Shown one piece after another: positions 1-7,588 of a stretch of DNA of 23,776 bases. Where the stretch lies: the IMG/VR virus record IMGVR_UViG_3300018424_000259, positions 1 through 23,776 of that record. One strand, given 5' to 3'. Origin of the DNA: a virus. The position numbers were made by a program, and so were the translations under genes. Under the pieces are notes generated by a model. It searched no databases, was not told the DNA's origin, and saw nothing but the letters and a program-made list of their open reading frames with translations. Every line of letters begins with the position of its first letter. Within the stretch, counting starts at the first letter, position 1.

Positions 1-1757
1 GCTCTCTTTCCTTTTGGTTTCTTTTCAGTTACAGCAGTCTGTAACTTTGATCCAGGATTTTCGCGCTTGTAGGCATTGACGGAAGATTGACTCATACCAT
101 CAACACCGTCTTTACGGTTTGACTTCTGCCAGTCTTCTTTTACATCTTCACCCTTTTCATACCATTTACCATCACAGTCACTATCCTGCCAACGCTTTAC
201 CTTGCCTTTACAAGCACCCTTTTTACTTTTCTTTTCTTGGAGATCAAACTCTTCCTTTTTTACACAATTATTATAGGTCTTACCAAACATTTTTTTGGTA
301 CCCTTCTTTTCATACCCTTTCCAACACTTTTGTGCTTTTTCATCAATTGGGGTTTGGGATGATTGAAGTGGTTCTGCTTTGATAATATCAAATGTTTCAA
401 TTTCCATTGCTTGGAAATCATCTCTCCAATTAGAAAATTCATAAGATTCTTTTTTAGTCTTGTTGCCCCAGTTCTTAGCACCAACCTCACGACACTTAAC
501 TAATGCACCAGATGCATATGCACTTGGCCAAACTTTATAGCGAGATTTGACCTTATTATAACAGGCATCTTTCTTACCTTCTTCAAGGGGTTTTTCTGGA
601 CCTTCCAGACCATTTTTGTCAACGTTAAACTTTGTTTTCTTTGGTTGTGGTTTGGTTGCGGAAGTAGGAATTGTATCTCCTACTTTATATGGTTTTCCTT
701 CGGAAACTACTTCACCTTCTGGCACATAAGAATTCTTATGTGTATTAAATCTCATCTCGGGACTACCAGCATAAACTTTACGTCCCTGTTTATCAGTCCA
801 ATTTGCAGTATTGACCTGCTTTGATGCAAGTCTTTCCTGATTTTTTCTACCCCTATCTATCACTTGTTGCATAGTTTGGTTATCTTTTTCCATCCGAGCA
901 TAACCACCAGCAGATTTAAAATAACCCCTATCTTTTACAGGAAGACCCCTAAATCTTCTTTCAAGAGAACCTCTAATATTAGCATCCCCACCAAATAAAT
1001 GGGAAGGAACACTAGGATCTATTCCAGTTCTTTGATTATATGTTGTTTGTTGTTCTATTAATTCACCTTTTGGTTCATGTGAATTTGCTAGTTTAACGGG
1101 TTTTGACGGAACAATTTTTTCTCCTGGTCCTAAAATTTTTCTAAGTGCATCATCAGGATTTTTGTAAGGAGTTCCAGGACCAGTTCTTACTTGCTCTGAA
1201 GTGACGATCTTTGCTTTACCCTTTCTTTCTGGATTTGGATCTTCTCTACGCTTCTTCTTCGCTCTTCTTTCTCTTTCATCCTCACTCATTGATGCACGGT
1301 CATCAGCATCACGACAGAAAGGTTTGGTCTTTTGACCTGGTTGCTTAGCACAAGGTTTACCATCATACTTGCCACCTGCCTGAACCCATCCACCACCTTT
1401 AAACCAGTCACGAAGTGAGTAACCAGGATCCTTTGCGGATTTACCATCTCTTTTTTCTGTGATGGTTTCTTCATTAGTCACATAATCTGCCGCAGTGTCA
1501 ATGTAATCTGCTGCCTTAGTAATCTTTGACTGTACCCATGCCTTAAGTTCTCCTTCACCCTTTTTACCCATCTTTTTTTGAAGACGAGAAACAGCGTTTT
1601 TAATAGTCTTCAATTCAGAACGAGCCATGGAATACTCGTGATCTTTTTTATTTTCCTCATTCATTTTTTTCTTTTTTCCCTGACAATGGGCACGCTGAGA
1701 AAATCCTTTTGGGTTATTGCAGTCAATTGACTTTTTATATTTGTCGGACCAACCCAT
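1..1757 (-). CDS. Lys/Gly-rich cysteine-pair protein of unknown function (DUF6321/DUF5872-like), 3' end outside window
   Basis: The frame is open from an ATG at 1757-1755 to the left edge (585 codons plus two bases, no stop), so the C-terminus is missing. The N-terminus begins GWSDKYKKSIDC. Residues about 110-190 (GYSLRDWF, GGKYDGKPCAKQPGQ, then a basic stretch) resemble a family I know as DUF6321. Residues about 395-432 (SRYKVWPSAYASGALVKC) resemble DUF5872. Both are uncharacterised and common in cyanophages. Ten cysteines form five pairs: 13/25, 136/148, 399/422, 478/498 and 516/528; three pairs are exactly C-x11-C. The protein is very basic, with long low-complexity linkers and no membrane segment. 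Its coding strand is purine-rich, unlike the Thr/Ser/Asn-rich structural neighbours. The start lies 6 nt after the gp16 stop, where T4 would have large terminase gene 17. A role in packaging or as a virion DNA-associated protein is only a guess. The open frame is firm; the function is unknown. Confidence 0.82.
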   Translation of the reverse strand, partial: MGWSDKYKKSIDCNNPKGFSQRAHCQGKKKKMNEENKKDHEYSMARSELKTIKNAVSRLQKKMGKKGEGELKAWVQSKITKAADYIDTAADYVTNEETITEKRDGKSAKDPGYSLRDWFKGGGWVQAGGKYDGKPCAKQPGQKTKPFCRDADDRASMSEDERERRAKKKRREDPNPERKGKAKIVTSEQVRTGPGTPYKNPDDALRKILGPGEKIVPSKPVKLANSHEPKGELIEQQTTYNQRTGIDPSVPSHLFGGDANIRGSLERRFRGLPVKDRGYFKSAGGYARMEKDNQTMQQVIDRGRKNQERLASKQVNTANWTDKQGRKVYAGSPEMRFNTHKNSYVPEGEVVSEGKPYKVGDTIPTSATKPQPKKTKFNVDKNGLEGPEKPLEEGKKDACYNKVKSRYKVWPSAYASGALVKCREVGAKNWGNKTKKESYEFSNWRDDFQAMEIETFDIIKAEPLQSSQTPIDEKAQKCWKGYEKKGTKKMFGKTYNNCVKKEEFDLQEKKSKKGACKGKVKRWQDSDCDGKWYEKGEDVKEDWQKSNRKDGVDGMSQSSVNAYKRENPGSKLQTAVTEKKPKGKR

Positions 1758-1763
1758 TAGAAT

Positions 1764-2195
1764 TTAAGATTCTTCTTTATTATTTAGAAAACCTTGTTTG
1801 AGTAGTTTTGAAAGTTCTGCCGTTGAACCAACAAACAAAGCATTATTTGTGACATTGTTTGTTGTTTTTGTTCCCGAATCTTCTTCCAAATCTTTTACTT
1901 TTTTCTGTAAGTCAACTAACTTATCAGTAGTGTCTGCAACACTTTTAATAAGTTGACCAGCAACTTCATATGCCCTTGGACTACCACCCTCACCGGCAAG
2001 TTCCATAATTCCATTAATTGCTTCTTGACCTTTTTCAATTAATGAATATAAATTTGCACGAGTATATTCATAATCTTTTGTGAGATCCTGGGATGTTTTA
2101 TTGGGAACTTTTAATTCTGCTGGTTTCCCTTCTGTTTCTACGATTTCACACGTTGTGTTGAGTGCATCGTCTATGCTATCAAATTTATCAGACAT
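1764..2195 (-). CDS. gp16: Terminase small subunit, T4 gp16-like
   Basis: This is a 143-residue protein (T4 gp16 is 164). In T4 the small terminase forms an oligomeric ring that regulates the gp17 packaging motor and helps recognise concatemeric DNA. Visible matches to T4 gp16 are the central DYEYTRANL segment, the following helices with GGSPRAYEVAGQL (T4 has a similar SPRHMEVFATL), a coiled-coil stretch around residues 88-106, and a C-terminal NNALFVGSTAELSKLL corresponding to the T4 NATVFMGSPTEL motif. It starts 3 nt after the gp15 stop and ends 6 nt before the cysteine-pair gene, so it is in the same transcript. The upstream Shine-Dalgarno is weak. The position directly after gp15 is the T4 order, which strengthens the call. 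Confidence 0.9.
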   Translation of the reverse strand: MSDKFDSIDDALNTTCEIVETEGKPAELKVPNKTSQDLTKDYEYTRANLYSLIEKGQEAINGIMELAGEGGSPRAYEVAGQLIKSVADTTDKLVDLQKKVKDLEEDSGTKTTNNVTNNALFVGSTAELSKLLKQGFLNNKEES

Positions 2196-2198
2196 GGA

Positions 2199-3245
2199 TT
2201 AAATATCAACTTTTCTTGTTGGACTAAAGTCAGCACCGCTTTCGAAGAAATCTAAAGATTCATTGAATCCAAAATCATCTCCTGGAATAATTAGAGCATC
2301 ATCAGCAGTACTGAGAACATTAAGTTTTGCTCCATTTAAATGCTCACTTGCAATTGTTTCATTATATCCCCTCATAACAGACATTGATGTGCTAGTTAAT
2401 GAGGTTACCTTCATTATTTCATTATCAATAATGACTCTACTTCCTGTTACCAATCCAGAAGTATCATTTAGATTAATTACAGTTTCTGTAGTATCAACTG
2501 CTTCCGTCAATATTGCACCAGTATCATTATCATAATCTTTTCTTGCTTGTGGAGTTGCTGTATATCTTACCTGTCTTTGTGCCGTTAATCTATTAGTATC
2601 CGTATAGTAATCAACTTGAACCTTACGAATGATTCCATCTGTGCTATCTGCAATAGGACCAAACAGATAAGTTTTGGCAGTAAACTGTAGAGTATAAATC
2701 AGTGCTCTACGTGTTGAAAAATCACCTTCATAATCATCTTGAAAATTTATACTTTCTAAAACCACTGGAATATCTCTCTTTTCACCAATCGAATCAATTA
2801 GTTCAACTGTAATATTGAATGATGGTTGAAAATATGGAAGAATTTGTTCTAAAATTTGTAGTGCATCATCATTTAATTTTGTTAGAATATTTAATTCAAA
2901 TCCCAAATTATATGGGACTGGCATATAAACTTTTTTAACTCTATTATTTTCGTCTACTGCTTTAAAAGTTTGAGTTACAGAAACTTTTCTTGATGGGTCA
3001 TATGAGATACTATTCATCTCAAATGACATTCTAGGCAAATTAATTTGAACAGCTCTATTTAATTCAGGTTGCTGTTCAAGTCTTGCTAAAAACTTTTGGG
3101 AAGGACCATATGCTAGAGGGACTTTAATTTCACTTTCAACTCCTCCACTAGCGTTATCGTGCTTTACATAAATTTGATTAAACAGTGTTCCAAAAGAAAC
3201 GACTGTTTTTCTAATTATTTCGTGATAAAAATAAGTTCCTAACAT
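2199..3245 (-). CDS. gp15: Tail sheath stabilizer and completion protein, T4 gp15-like
   Basis: In T4, gp15 forms the ring closing the head-proximal end of the tail tube and sheath and accepts the neck of the head. The N-terminus (GTYFYHEIIRK, then LFNQIYVKHD) parallels T4 gp15. Residues about 42-72 (VPLAYGPSQKF...LPRMSF) and the near-identical ILEQILPYFQPSFN at 131-144 (T4: IVEQILPYFQPHFN) are diagnostic, as is GIIRKV.VDYYTDT near 204-216. Length is 348 residues against 272 in T4. The extra material is a C-terminal insertion, about residues 246-311, carrying an IDNEIMKV...MRGYNET...HLNG module also seen in two giant proteins of this window. The start codon overlaps the gp14 stop as TAATG, implying translational coupling. 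A GATAAATA box lies 79 nt upstream. Confidence 0.94.
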   Translation of the reverse strand: MLGTYFYHEIIRKTVVSFGTLFNQIYVKHDNASGGVESEIKVPLAYGPSQKFLARLEQQPELNRAVQINLPRMSFEMNSISYDPSRKVSVTQTFKAVDENNRVKKVYMPVPYNLGFELNILTKLNDDALQILEQILPYFQPSFNITVELIDSIGEKRDIPVVLESINFQDDYEGDFSTRRALIYTLQFTAKTYLFGPIADSTDGIIRKVQVDYYTDTNRLTAQRQVRYTATPQARKDYDNDTGAILTEAVDTTETVINLNDTSGLVTGSRVIIDNEIMKVTSLTSTSMSVMRGYNETIASEHLNGAKLNVLSTADDALIIPGDDFGFNESLDFFESGADFSPTRKVDI

Positions 3246-4879
3246 TAATAATTACCAAATGGATTGGATTCTGTAAAATCAAGTATGAGATCTGCCGCAG
3301 TTTCAATCTCGTCATTATCAGTATATTTATCATATGTATCATCATTGGTATGGAAATCAACTGCATATCTTGCTGAAGATGCCGTACCAACAATAAGTTC
3401 ACCGTTAGTGAATGTTCCATCAACATAAGAGATTTTGAGAATACTCGTGTCTTTATCCCATTCTTTCACTCGTGCTGTTGTTCCTGATCTATCTCCAGTG
3501 ACTATCTCATTAAACTGATATGTACCAATACCAGAAATAAGTGGTGGATCTGCAATTGTTATTGTTGGTGCAGTAACATAACCAATTCCAGGATTGATAA
3601 TTCTAATTGCAGTGACAATATTGCCACTAGAAATTTCTGCTCTGGCAACTGCTGTTGCAAGTGATGGATCTTTAAATGCATCATCATTGGATATTGTTAC
3701 AACTGGAGGGGTAGCATATCCACTACCAGGATTTGTAATCGTCAATGCACTGATGGTTCCACCAACGCCCACGGTTGCCGTTGCTGTTGCTGTATTTCCG
3801 ACACCAGAAGGACTTGCTATTGTAACTGTAGGTGCCGTAGAATACGCCGCTCCGGGGTTAGTTATGGTTAATTGCGTTACCGTTCCACCAAGACCAATTG
3901 TTGATGTTGCAGCGGCACCAGCAGAGGGAGAACTAATAGTTACAACAGGAACAGATGAATATCCAGAACCACCATCATCAACAGTAATTGATACGAGTCC
4001 TTTTTGTGTAGTTTCAATAGAGCAAGTTGCCGCAGCACCTGTTCCTCCACCACCTGTGATGTATATTGAAGGAACTGTGGTATACCCAGCACCAGTATTC
4101 GTCAATAAAATTTCTTTTAGTGATGTAATACCACCTTTAGATGTCGTTATGGCAACTGCCGTGGCAGTTGTTCCAGAAACTGGTGCAGCATCAAAAGTCA
4201 CAACTGGTGTGGATGTATATCCACTACCATCATTGTTTAAAAATATTTCTCTAATATATCCAGTATTAATAAGAGATGATGCAGTTGCTGTTGCACCAAT
4301 ACCAATCAATTGTAAAGTTGTTATATAACCCTCATCCTGAATTTGTGTATCAATTTCATCAATCGTAGTATCAACAACTTCATCTTCATATTCGAAGAGT
4401 TCACATTTTAATTGATATACGTAATTTTTTCCTAGTTGATAAAATGGATCTTCGTGTTCAACAAATTTAACTTCAAATAATCTTTGACCTAATGGAAAAT
4501 AAATTAAATCACCTTCTCTTGGACGAGTTGCCAATGCAATTTCAGAATTATCACTAGCATCCAAAAATGGTGATATAAAATCTTCAAATCTTTCTTTTGA
4601 TATTGTAACCGTTAGTTCGTCTCTTAAAGACATACCAAACTTTGTTAAAATATCACCAGCACCACTATATCCCTCAAATGTATTGATATATGCTTCAATT
4701 ACATAGTTATCATCAAATTTTGATAACTCAACCTCATTCAAGATAGTATCCTGATTTAAAACTTTTCTTGGAATATATGTGACATCAACACCATGAAATC
4801 TCAGGTGCTCATTTATTATGTCCTGAACCAATCTCTGTTCAGATTGGGTGCCTTGAAGAAAGAACGGATTTAGTGCCAT
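3245..4879 (-). CDS. gp14: Neck protein, T4 gp14-like, enlarged by a tandem repeat insertion
   Basis: T4 gp14 joins the head to the tail and, with gp13, completes the head. The first 185 residues match it well: LRFHGVDVTYIPRKV (T4: MRGVECYYVPREY), AYINTFEGYSGA (T4: AYLNSFEGYEGA), and REGDLIYFPLGQRLFEV followed by EDPFYQLGKN (T4: EGDLIYFP...DPFYQLGQN). T4 gp14 has 256 residues; this one has 544. The surplus is mainly six tandem GxGY repeats (about residues 209-453), then one F..GE-type module (about 454-500), before a short acidic tail ending NPFGNY. The start overlaps the gp13 stop as TAATG and the stop overlaps the gp15 start in the same way. The core assignment is firm; the purpose of the insertion is unknown. 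Confidence 0.94.
   Translation of the reverse strand: MALNPFFLQGTQSEQRLVQDIINEHLRFHGVDVTYIPRKVLNQDTILNEVELSKFDDNYVIEAYINTFEGYSGAGDILTKFGMSLRDELTVTISKERFEDFISPFLDASDNSEIALATRPREGDLIYFPLGQRLFEVKFVEHEDPFYQLGKNYVYQLKCELFEYEDEVVDTTIDEIDTQIQDEGYITTLQLIGIGATATASSLINTGYIREIFLNNDGSGYTSTPVVTFDAAPVSGTTATAVAITTSKGGITSLKEILLTNTGAGYTTVPSIYITGGGGTGAAATCSIETTQKGLVSITVDDGGSGYSSVPVVTISSPSAGAAATSTIGLGGTVTQLTITNPGAAYSTAPTVTIASPSGVGNTATATATVGVGGTISALTITNPGSGYATPPVVTISNDDAFKDPSLATAVARAEISSGNIVTAIRIINPGIGYVTAPTITIADPPLISGIGTYQFNEIVTGDRSGTTARVKEWDKDTSILKISYVDGTFTNGELIVGTASSARYAVDFHTNDDTYDKYTDNDEIETAADLILDFTESNPFGNY
3324..3331 (-). promoter_or_regulatory. Possible late promoter box GATAAATA upstream of gp15
   Basis: GATAAATA reads on the minus strand within the 3' end of gp14, 79 nt before the gp15 start. 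Cyanophage late promoters are reported to follow NATAAATA, a relaxed form of the T4 late box TATAAATA. The site lies in coding sequence of an AT-rich genome, so chance occurrence is quite possible. Confidence 0.3.
3521..4255 (-). repeat. Six tandem GxGY...P.VTI protein repeats inside gp14
   Basis: Six in-frame copies of 29-46 residues follow the pattern [LI]x[IL]xNxGxGYxxxPxVTIxxPxxxGxxATAxAxVxxGG. Core copies read NNDGSGYTSTPVVTF, TNTGAGYTTVPSIYI, DDGGSGYSSVPVVTI, TNPGAAYSTAPTVTI, TNPGSGYATPPVVTI and INPGIGYVTAPTITI. The alternation of hydrophobic and small residues suggests short beta strands stacked into a solenoid or strings of small beta folds. The spacing between copies varies, so this is diverged protein repetition, not recent DNA slippage. 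Confidence 0.88.
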
Positions 4880-5718
4880 TATCCAATAAGATCGAGAGGT
4901 GGTAACTCATGCTCAAGCATCATGGTTTGCTTGAGTTGTTCTAATTCTCTTTCGGCATCATCATAAATCTCTCTACCATTTAATTCGATGCCACCAGGTA
5001 ATTTAACTCCTCTAAACTTCAGTAAGTTTTGTCCCCATTGACGTTTAATTAGAGCAGTCAGATATTTTTTAACAAAACTATCATTATAAACTTGAGTAAA
5101 TGATGCTGGATCGAGTGCTCTGTAACAATCAATAACTAAGAAATTGCCTGCGTTTTGTGCATTCCAATCGATGTCGAGATACATTCTATCTTGACGTTTA
5201 TTAAACCTTATTTGTTTGTCTGTGGTTAATAAGTGATCAATATCTTCCAAGTAACTCTTTGTCATTGCATATTGCAATAATTCAACCGAGTTAAAATAAT
5301 ATAGGTCATTCAAAAATAACTGATATTTGATACTGAACATCCCACCAGAAATGCTGCTGGTATCAAACTTAAAAACTCTTTCAATTCCAATTACCGAATC
5401 TGGAACTTGAATATAATTTGATGTCTCATAAAAACTGAATGTTGTTGCTGAACCAACAATGGTTGCATTTGCAGTTGTAGTTACAATACCAACACCATTG
5501 GTTCCACCTGCTTTTCCTCTATCAATGTCTTCTTGTTGAAGTTCGTACTTCAAGAACATTCTTTCAACACCATCAAAATGACGCTCATTAAAATATTGAA
5601 TGGCGTCATCAACTAAATCATCAATTTGATCATCATCAACGTTGATTTCTAAGACAGGGGCACCCAAACGCCTTAGGCAGTAATCGATTAATCCTTGACG
5701 CGTTGATGGTTTTGCCAT
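4879..5718 (-). CDS. gp13: Neck protein, T4 gp13-like
   Basis: In T4, gp13 is a head completion and neck protein that acts with gp14 after DNA packaging to allow tail joining. The N-terminus is diagnostic: LIDYCLRRLGAPVLEINVDDDQIDDLVDDAIQ with NERHFDGVER parallels the T4 segment [31 protein letters not shown] with YHFDGINKG. Length is 279 residues against 309 in T4. The C-terminal part has KKYLTALIKRQWGQNLLKF, PGGIELNGREIYDDA and a helical tail ending LPPLDLIG. The gene sits immediately before gp14, as in T4, with TAATG overlaps at both ends. A GAGG Shine-Dalgarno in the last codons of the preceding coiled-coil gene serves its start. Confidence 0.95.
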   Translation of the reverse strand: MAKPSTRQGLIDYCLRRLGAPVLEINVDDDQIDDLVDDAIQYFNERHFDGVERMFLKYELQQEDIDRGKAGGTNGVGIVTTTANATIVGSATTFSFYETSNYIQVPDSVIGIERVFKFDTSSISGGMFSIKYQLFLNDLYYFNSVELLQYAMTKSYLEDIDHLLTTDKQIRFNKRQDRMYLDIDWNAQNAGNFLVIDCYRALDPASFTQVYNDSFVKKYLTALIKRQWGQNLLKFRGVKLPGGIELNGREIYDDAERELEQLKQTMMLEHELPPLDLIG

Positions 5719-5963
5719 TACTCTTCAACCTCTGAGTTCTGAAAATCATCATCTTTTACTGGAGACTTTGTTTTGGAGTTACTTACTGGTTTTCCTTTTT
5801 TGAATTCTAAAAGTTGTGCCAGAAGATTATTTTTCTCCTCTTCAAAATCCTTTTTCAGTGTTTGGATTTTTGCCTCCAGTAAAACATTCTGATTAGTTAG
5901 TGCTGCTATTTTTTGATTATATAGAGTCACCAAAACATTAATATCTACTTCACTATTCACCAT
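5718..5963 (-). CDS. Small coiled-coil protein of unknown function, upstream of gp13
   Basis: This 81-residue protein has a long predicted helix with heptad-like hydrophobic spacing from about residue 8 to 55 (VTLYNQKIAALTNQNVLLEA, then IQTLKKDFEEEK and LLAQLLEF). It is followed by a charged, probably disordered tail ending NSEVEE. There is no signal peptide or membrane span. The start at 5963 is set by a GGGGGA Shine-Dalgarno at 5975-5980 and lies 2 nt after the preceding stop; the stop overlaps the gp13 start as TAATG. In T4 the gene directly upstream of 13 is wac, encoding the trimeric coiled-coil fibritin. Position and coiled coil are suggestive, but there is no recognisable fibritin sequence. 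A fibre-assembly chaperone or a scaffold for neck assembly are other options. Confidence 0.8.
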   Translation of the reverse strand: MVNSEVDINVLVTLYNQKIAALTNQNVLLEAKIQTLKKDFEEEKNNLLAQLLEFKKGKPVSNSKTKSPVKDDDFQNSEVEE

Positions 5964-5965
5964 TT

Positions 5966-7588
5966 TTAGAATGTTCCCCCGTCAATAGTTGTAGTCCAAA
6001 CTGGTCTGTCACTATATGTAGTAGAAACGATAGTTGGATTTACAGATACACTTGTTCCTTCAGAAACAATATCATTTGTGGTATCAAATGTTCCCTGAAC
6101 ACCGATCAAAGTCACTGTATTTGAAGCACTGGTAGTGGTTTTCACCATACCATATGCCGCACTGTTATTTTGTTGAGTAATTTGTGATCCAGCAGCCAAA
6201 CTTGCATTTCCACTCAATGTTAAAACTACCTCGGTTACGGCAGTCAAAAGTTGAGTAGAAGTAAATGTTGCCGCAGATGGTGCGGTTGTTGACCTCTGAA
6301 GACCAGTGCTATCAAAATAAGTAACACCATGTGTTGAGAAATCACCAGACTGATAATAGATACCTTTAATATCTAAGAAACCTTTTGTTCCTGAAACAAC
6401 ACTATTTGAAATAGTTGCATCGGGAATATAGGTTAATCTTCTACTATCATTAGCATGTGATTCAAAAACACCAGAAGTGGCAATGGAACTATCATCCATA
6501 CCAAAGAATCCAGTCTTATTATTACTGGTTCCACTACTTGTATTGTATTCGAAAGAAATACCACGGTCAGTATTGGTATCAAATGCGTGAGTTACTGTTA
6601 ATTCTGTTGTGGTTGAAATTCCAGCAATCGTTGGATCGGTTAGTGTAATAACTTTATTAACCGAATCATATGAGGTAACAGTGTTTGCGGCACCTATATT
6701 CAGACCAGCATCACCACTTATAACATCACCAGTATTGATACCAACAACGGAGTCTAATCTAATAGTGCTTACACCAGAAACGACGGTTTCCATTACCGTC
6801 CTAACACTTGTTACATCACCAAGATTTAAAATTGCTTCGTTAGCACTAACGGTCGATGAATTAACAGTAGTTGTTGTTCCATCAACTTGAAGATCACCCT
6901 TAACAATAACAGTTCCTTCATTACTGAAACCATCGGGATATGGGTCAATGTAAAGAACATTACCCCCACCAGGTCTTGTTGAAATAACGTTGGATGAAAT
7001 ACCAACGTTATCAATTACAAACTGACTGCCAGCAGGTAGATTATATGTTTGACTTGTATTCCAAACCCAAGGAGCACCTGTTACTTGAACGGAATCAGAT
7101 CCATTTTCATCATATTCGATTTTAGCATCTTTGCTATCACCGAAAGTTAGAAACTGATCGTCTGGAATTACAACTTCACCAGCACCATTAGTTCTTAATT
7201 CAATATCTCCATCAGTATCATTGGATGAAATTGTATTTCCATCTATTGTTATATTATCTACTGACCATTGATCTACTCTAGGTAGACGTGAAATGGCACC
7301 CAAACCACCAGGGTTTCCTCCATTCTCCGTCAAAAGAACTGGAACAAAACCATTTGCTGGTGTTGTTGGATTATCTTGCCCAGCAACTAAACCTGGTGCA
7401 ATACTTAGAAGATCTGTGTAATATCTACCACCAATTAACTGGGGATTTTGCGAGTTGTCACCCGCATAAAGCCTTCCACCTCTATTACCATGTGTTCCAA
7501 CGCCAATTGTTAATCCAAGTTCACCATAATTTAGAGTTGCTGGTGCGGTAGTACCAGTAGATCTTTTAACTCTAATGATACTTGCCAT
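5966..7588 (-). CDS. Tail fibre-like virion protein with Mtd-like N-terminal domain
   Basis: This 540-residue protein begins MASIIRVKRSTGTTAPATL, then YGELGLTIGVG, GNRGGRLYAGD and IGGRYYTDLL. That N-terminal block is common on marine phage fibres and resembles the N-terminal domain of the major tropism determinant of Bordetella phage. Residues about 113-170 (NITIDGNTISSNDTDGDIEL, then FLTFGDSKDAKIEYDENG) and about 238-258 (GDLQVDGTTTTVNSSTVSA) are fibre repeats familiar from cyanophages. The rest is Thr/Ser/Val-rich and beta-like, with no enzyme motif. It ends TIDGGTF. It lies where T4 has genes 11, 12 and wac, so a host-contact fibre or collar whisker is the best inference. A strong GGAGG Shine-Dalgarno at 7598-7602 fixes the start, and the TAATG overlap couples it to the 75-residue gene. 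Confidence 0.83.
   Translation of the reverse strand: MASIIRVKRSTGTTAPATLNYGELGLTIGVGTHGNRGGRLYAGDNSQNPQLIGGRYYTDLLSIAPGLVAGQDNPTTPANGFVPVLLTENGGNPGGLGAISRLPRVDQWSVDNITIDGNTISSNDTDGDIELRTNGAGEVVIPDDQFLTFGDSKDAKIEYDENGSDSVQVTGAPWVWNTSQTYNLPAGSQFVIDNVGISSNVISTRPGGGNVLYIDPYPDGFSNEGTVIVKGDLQVDGTTTTVNSSTVSANEAILNLGDVTSVRTVMETVVSGVSTIRLDSVVGINTGDVISGDAGLNIGAANTVTSYDSVNKVITLTDPTIAGISTTTELTVTHAFDTNTDRGISFEYNTSSGTSNNKTGFFGMDDSSIATSGVFESHANDSRRLTYIPDATISNSVVSGTKGFLDIKGIYYQSGDFSTHGVTYFDSTGLQRSTTAPSAATFTSTQLLTAVTEVVLTLSGNASLAAGSQITQQNNSAAYGMVKTTTSASNTVTLIGVQGTFDTTNDIVSEGTSVSVNPTIVSTTYSDRPVWTTTIDGGTF
5975..5980 (-). promoter_or_regulatory. Shine-Dalgarno GGGGGA for the coiled-coil gene
   Basis: GGGGGA sits 11 nt before the ATG at 5963. 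It is made from the Gly-Gly codons of the DGGTF C-terminus of the fibre protein, the same arrangement as at 7598-7602. The match to the anti-Shine-Dalgarno is weaker. Confidence 0.6.

Noticed and set aside
260-1474. Short minus-strand and plus-strand frames within the first 1.7 kb (for example 260-490, 1286-1474, 119-382)
   Set aside because: They lie in other frames of the long open frame 1-1757, have no family resemblance or ribosome binding site, and their composition is that of shifted Lys/Gly codons.
3594-4328. A 244-codon open frame on the plus strand opposite the gp14 repeats
   Set aside because: It is the antisense of the GxGY array. Its Val/Ala/Pro-rich repetitive product mirrors the repeat, it has no Shine-Dalgarno, and every other gene is on the minus strand.
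5966-7588. A diversity-generating retroelement, suggested by the Mtd-like N-terminus
   Set aside because: No reverse transcriptase gene, template repeat or C-terminal C-type lectin-like variable region is visible here. The N-terminal domain alone is common on marine phage fibres.
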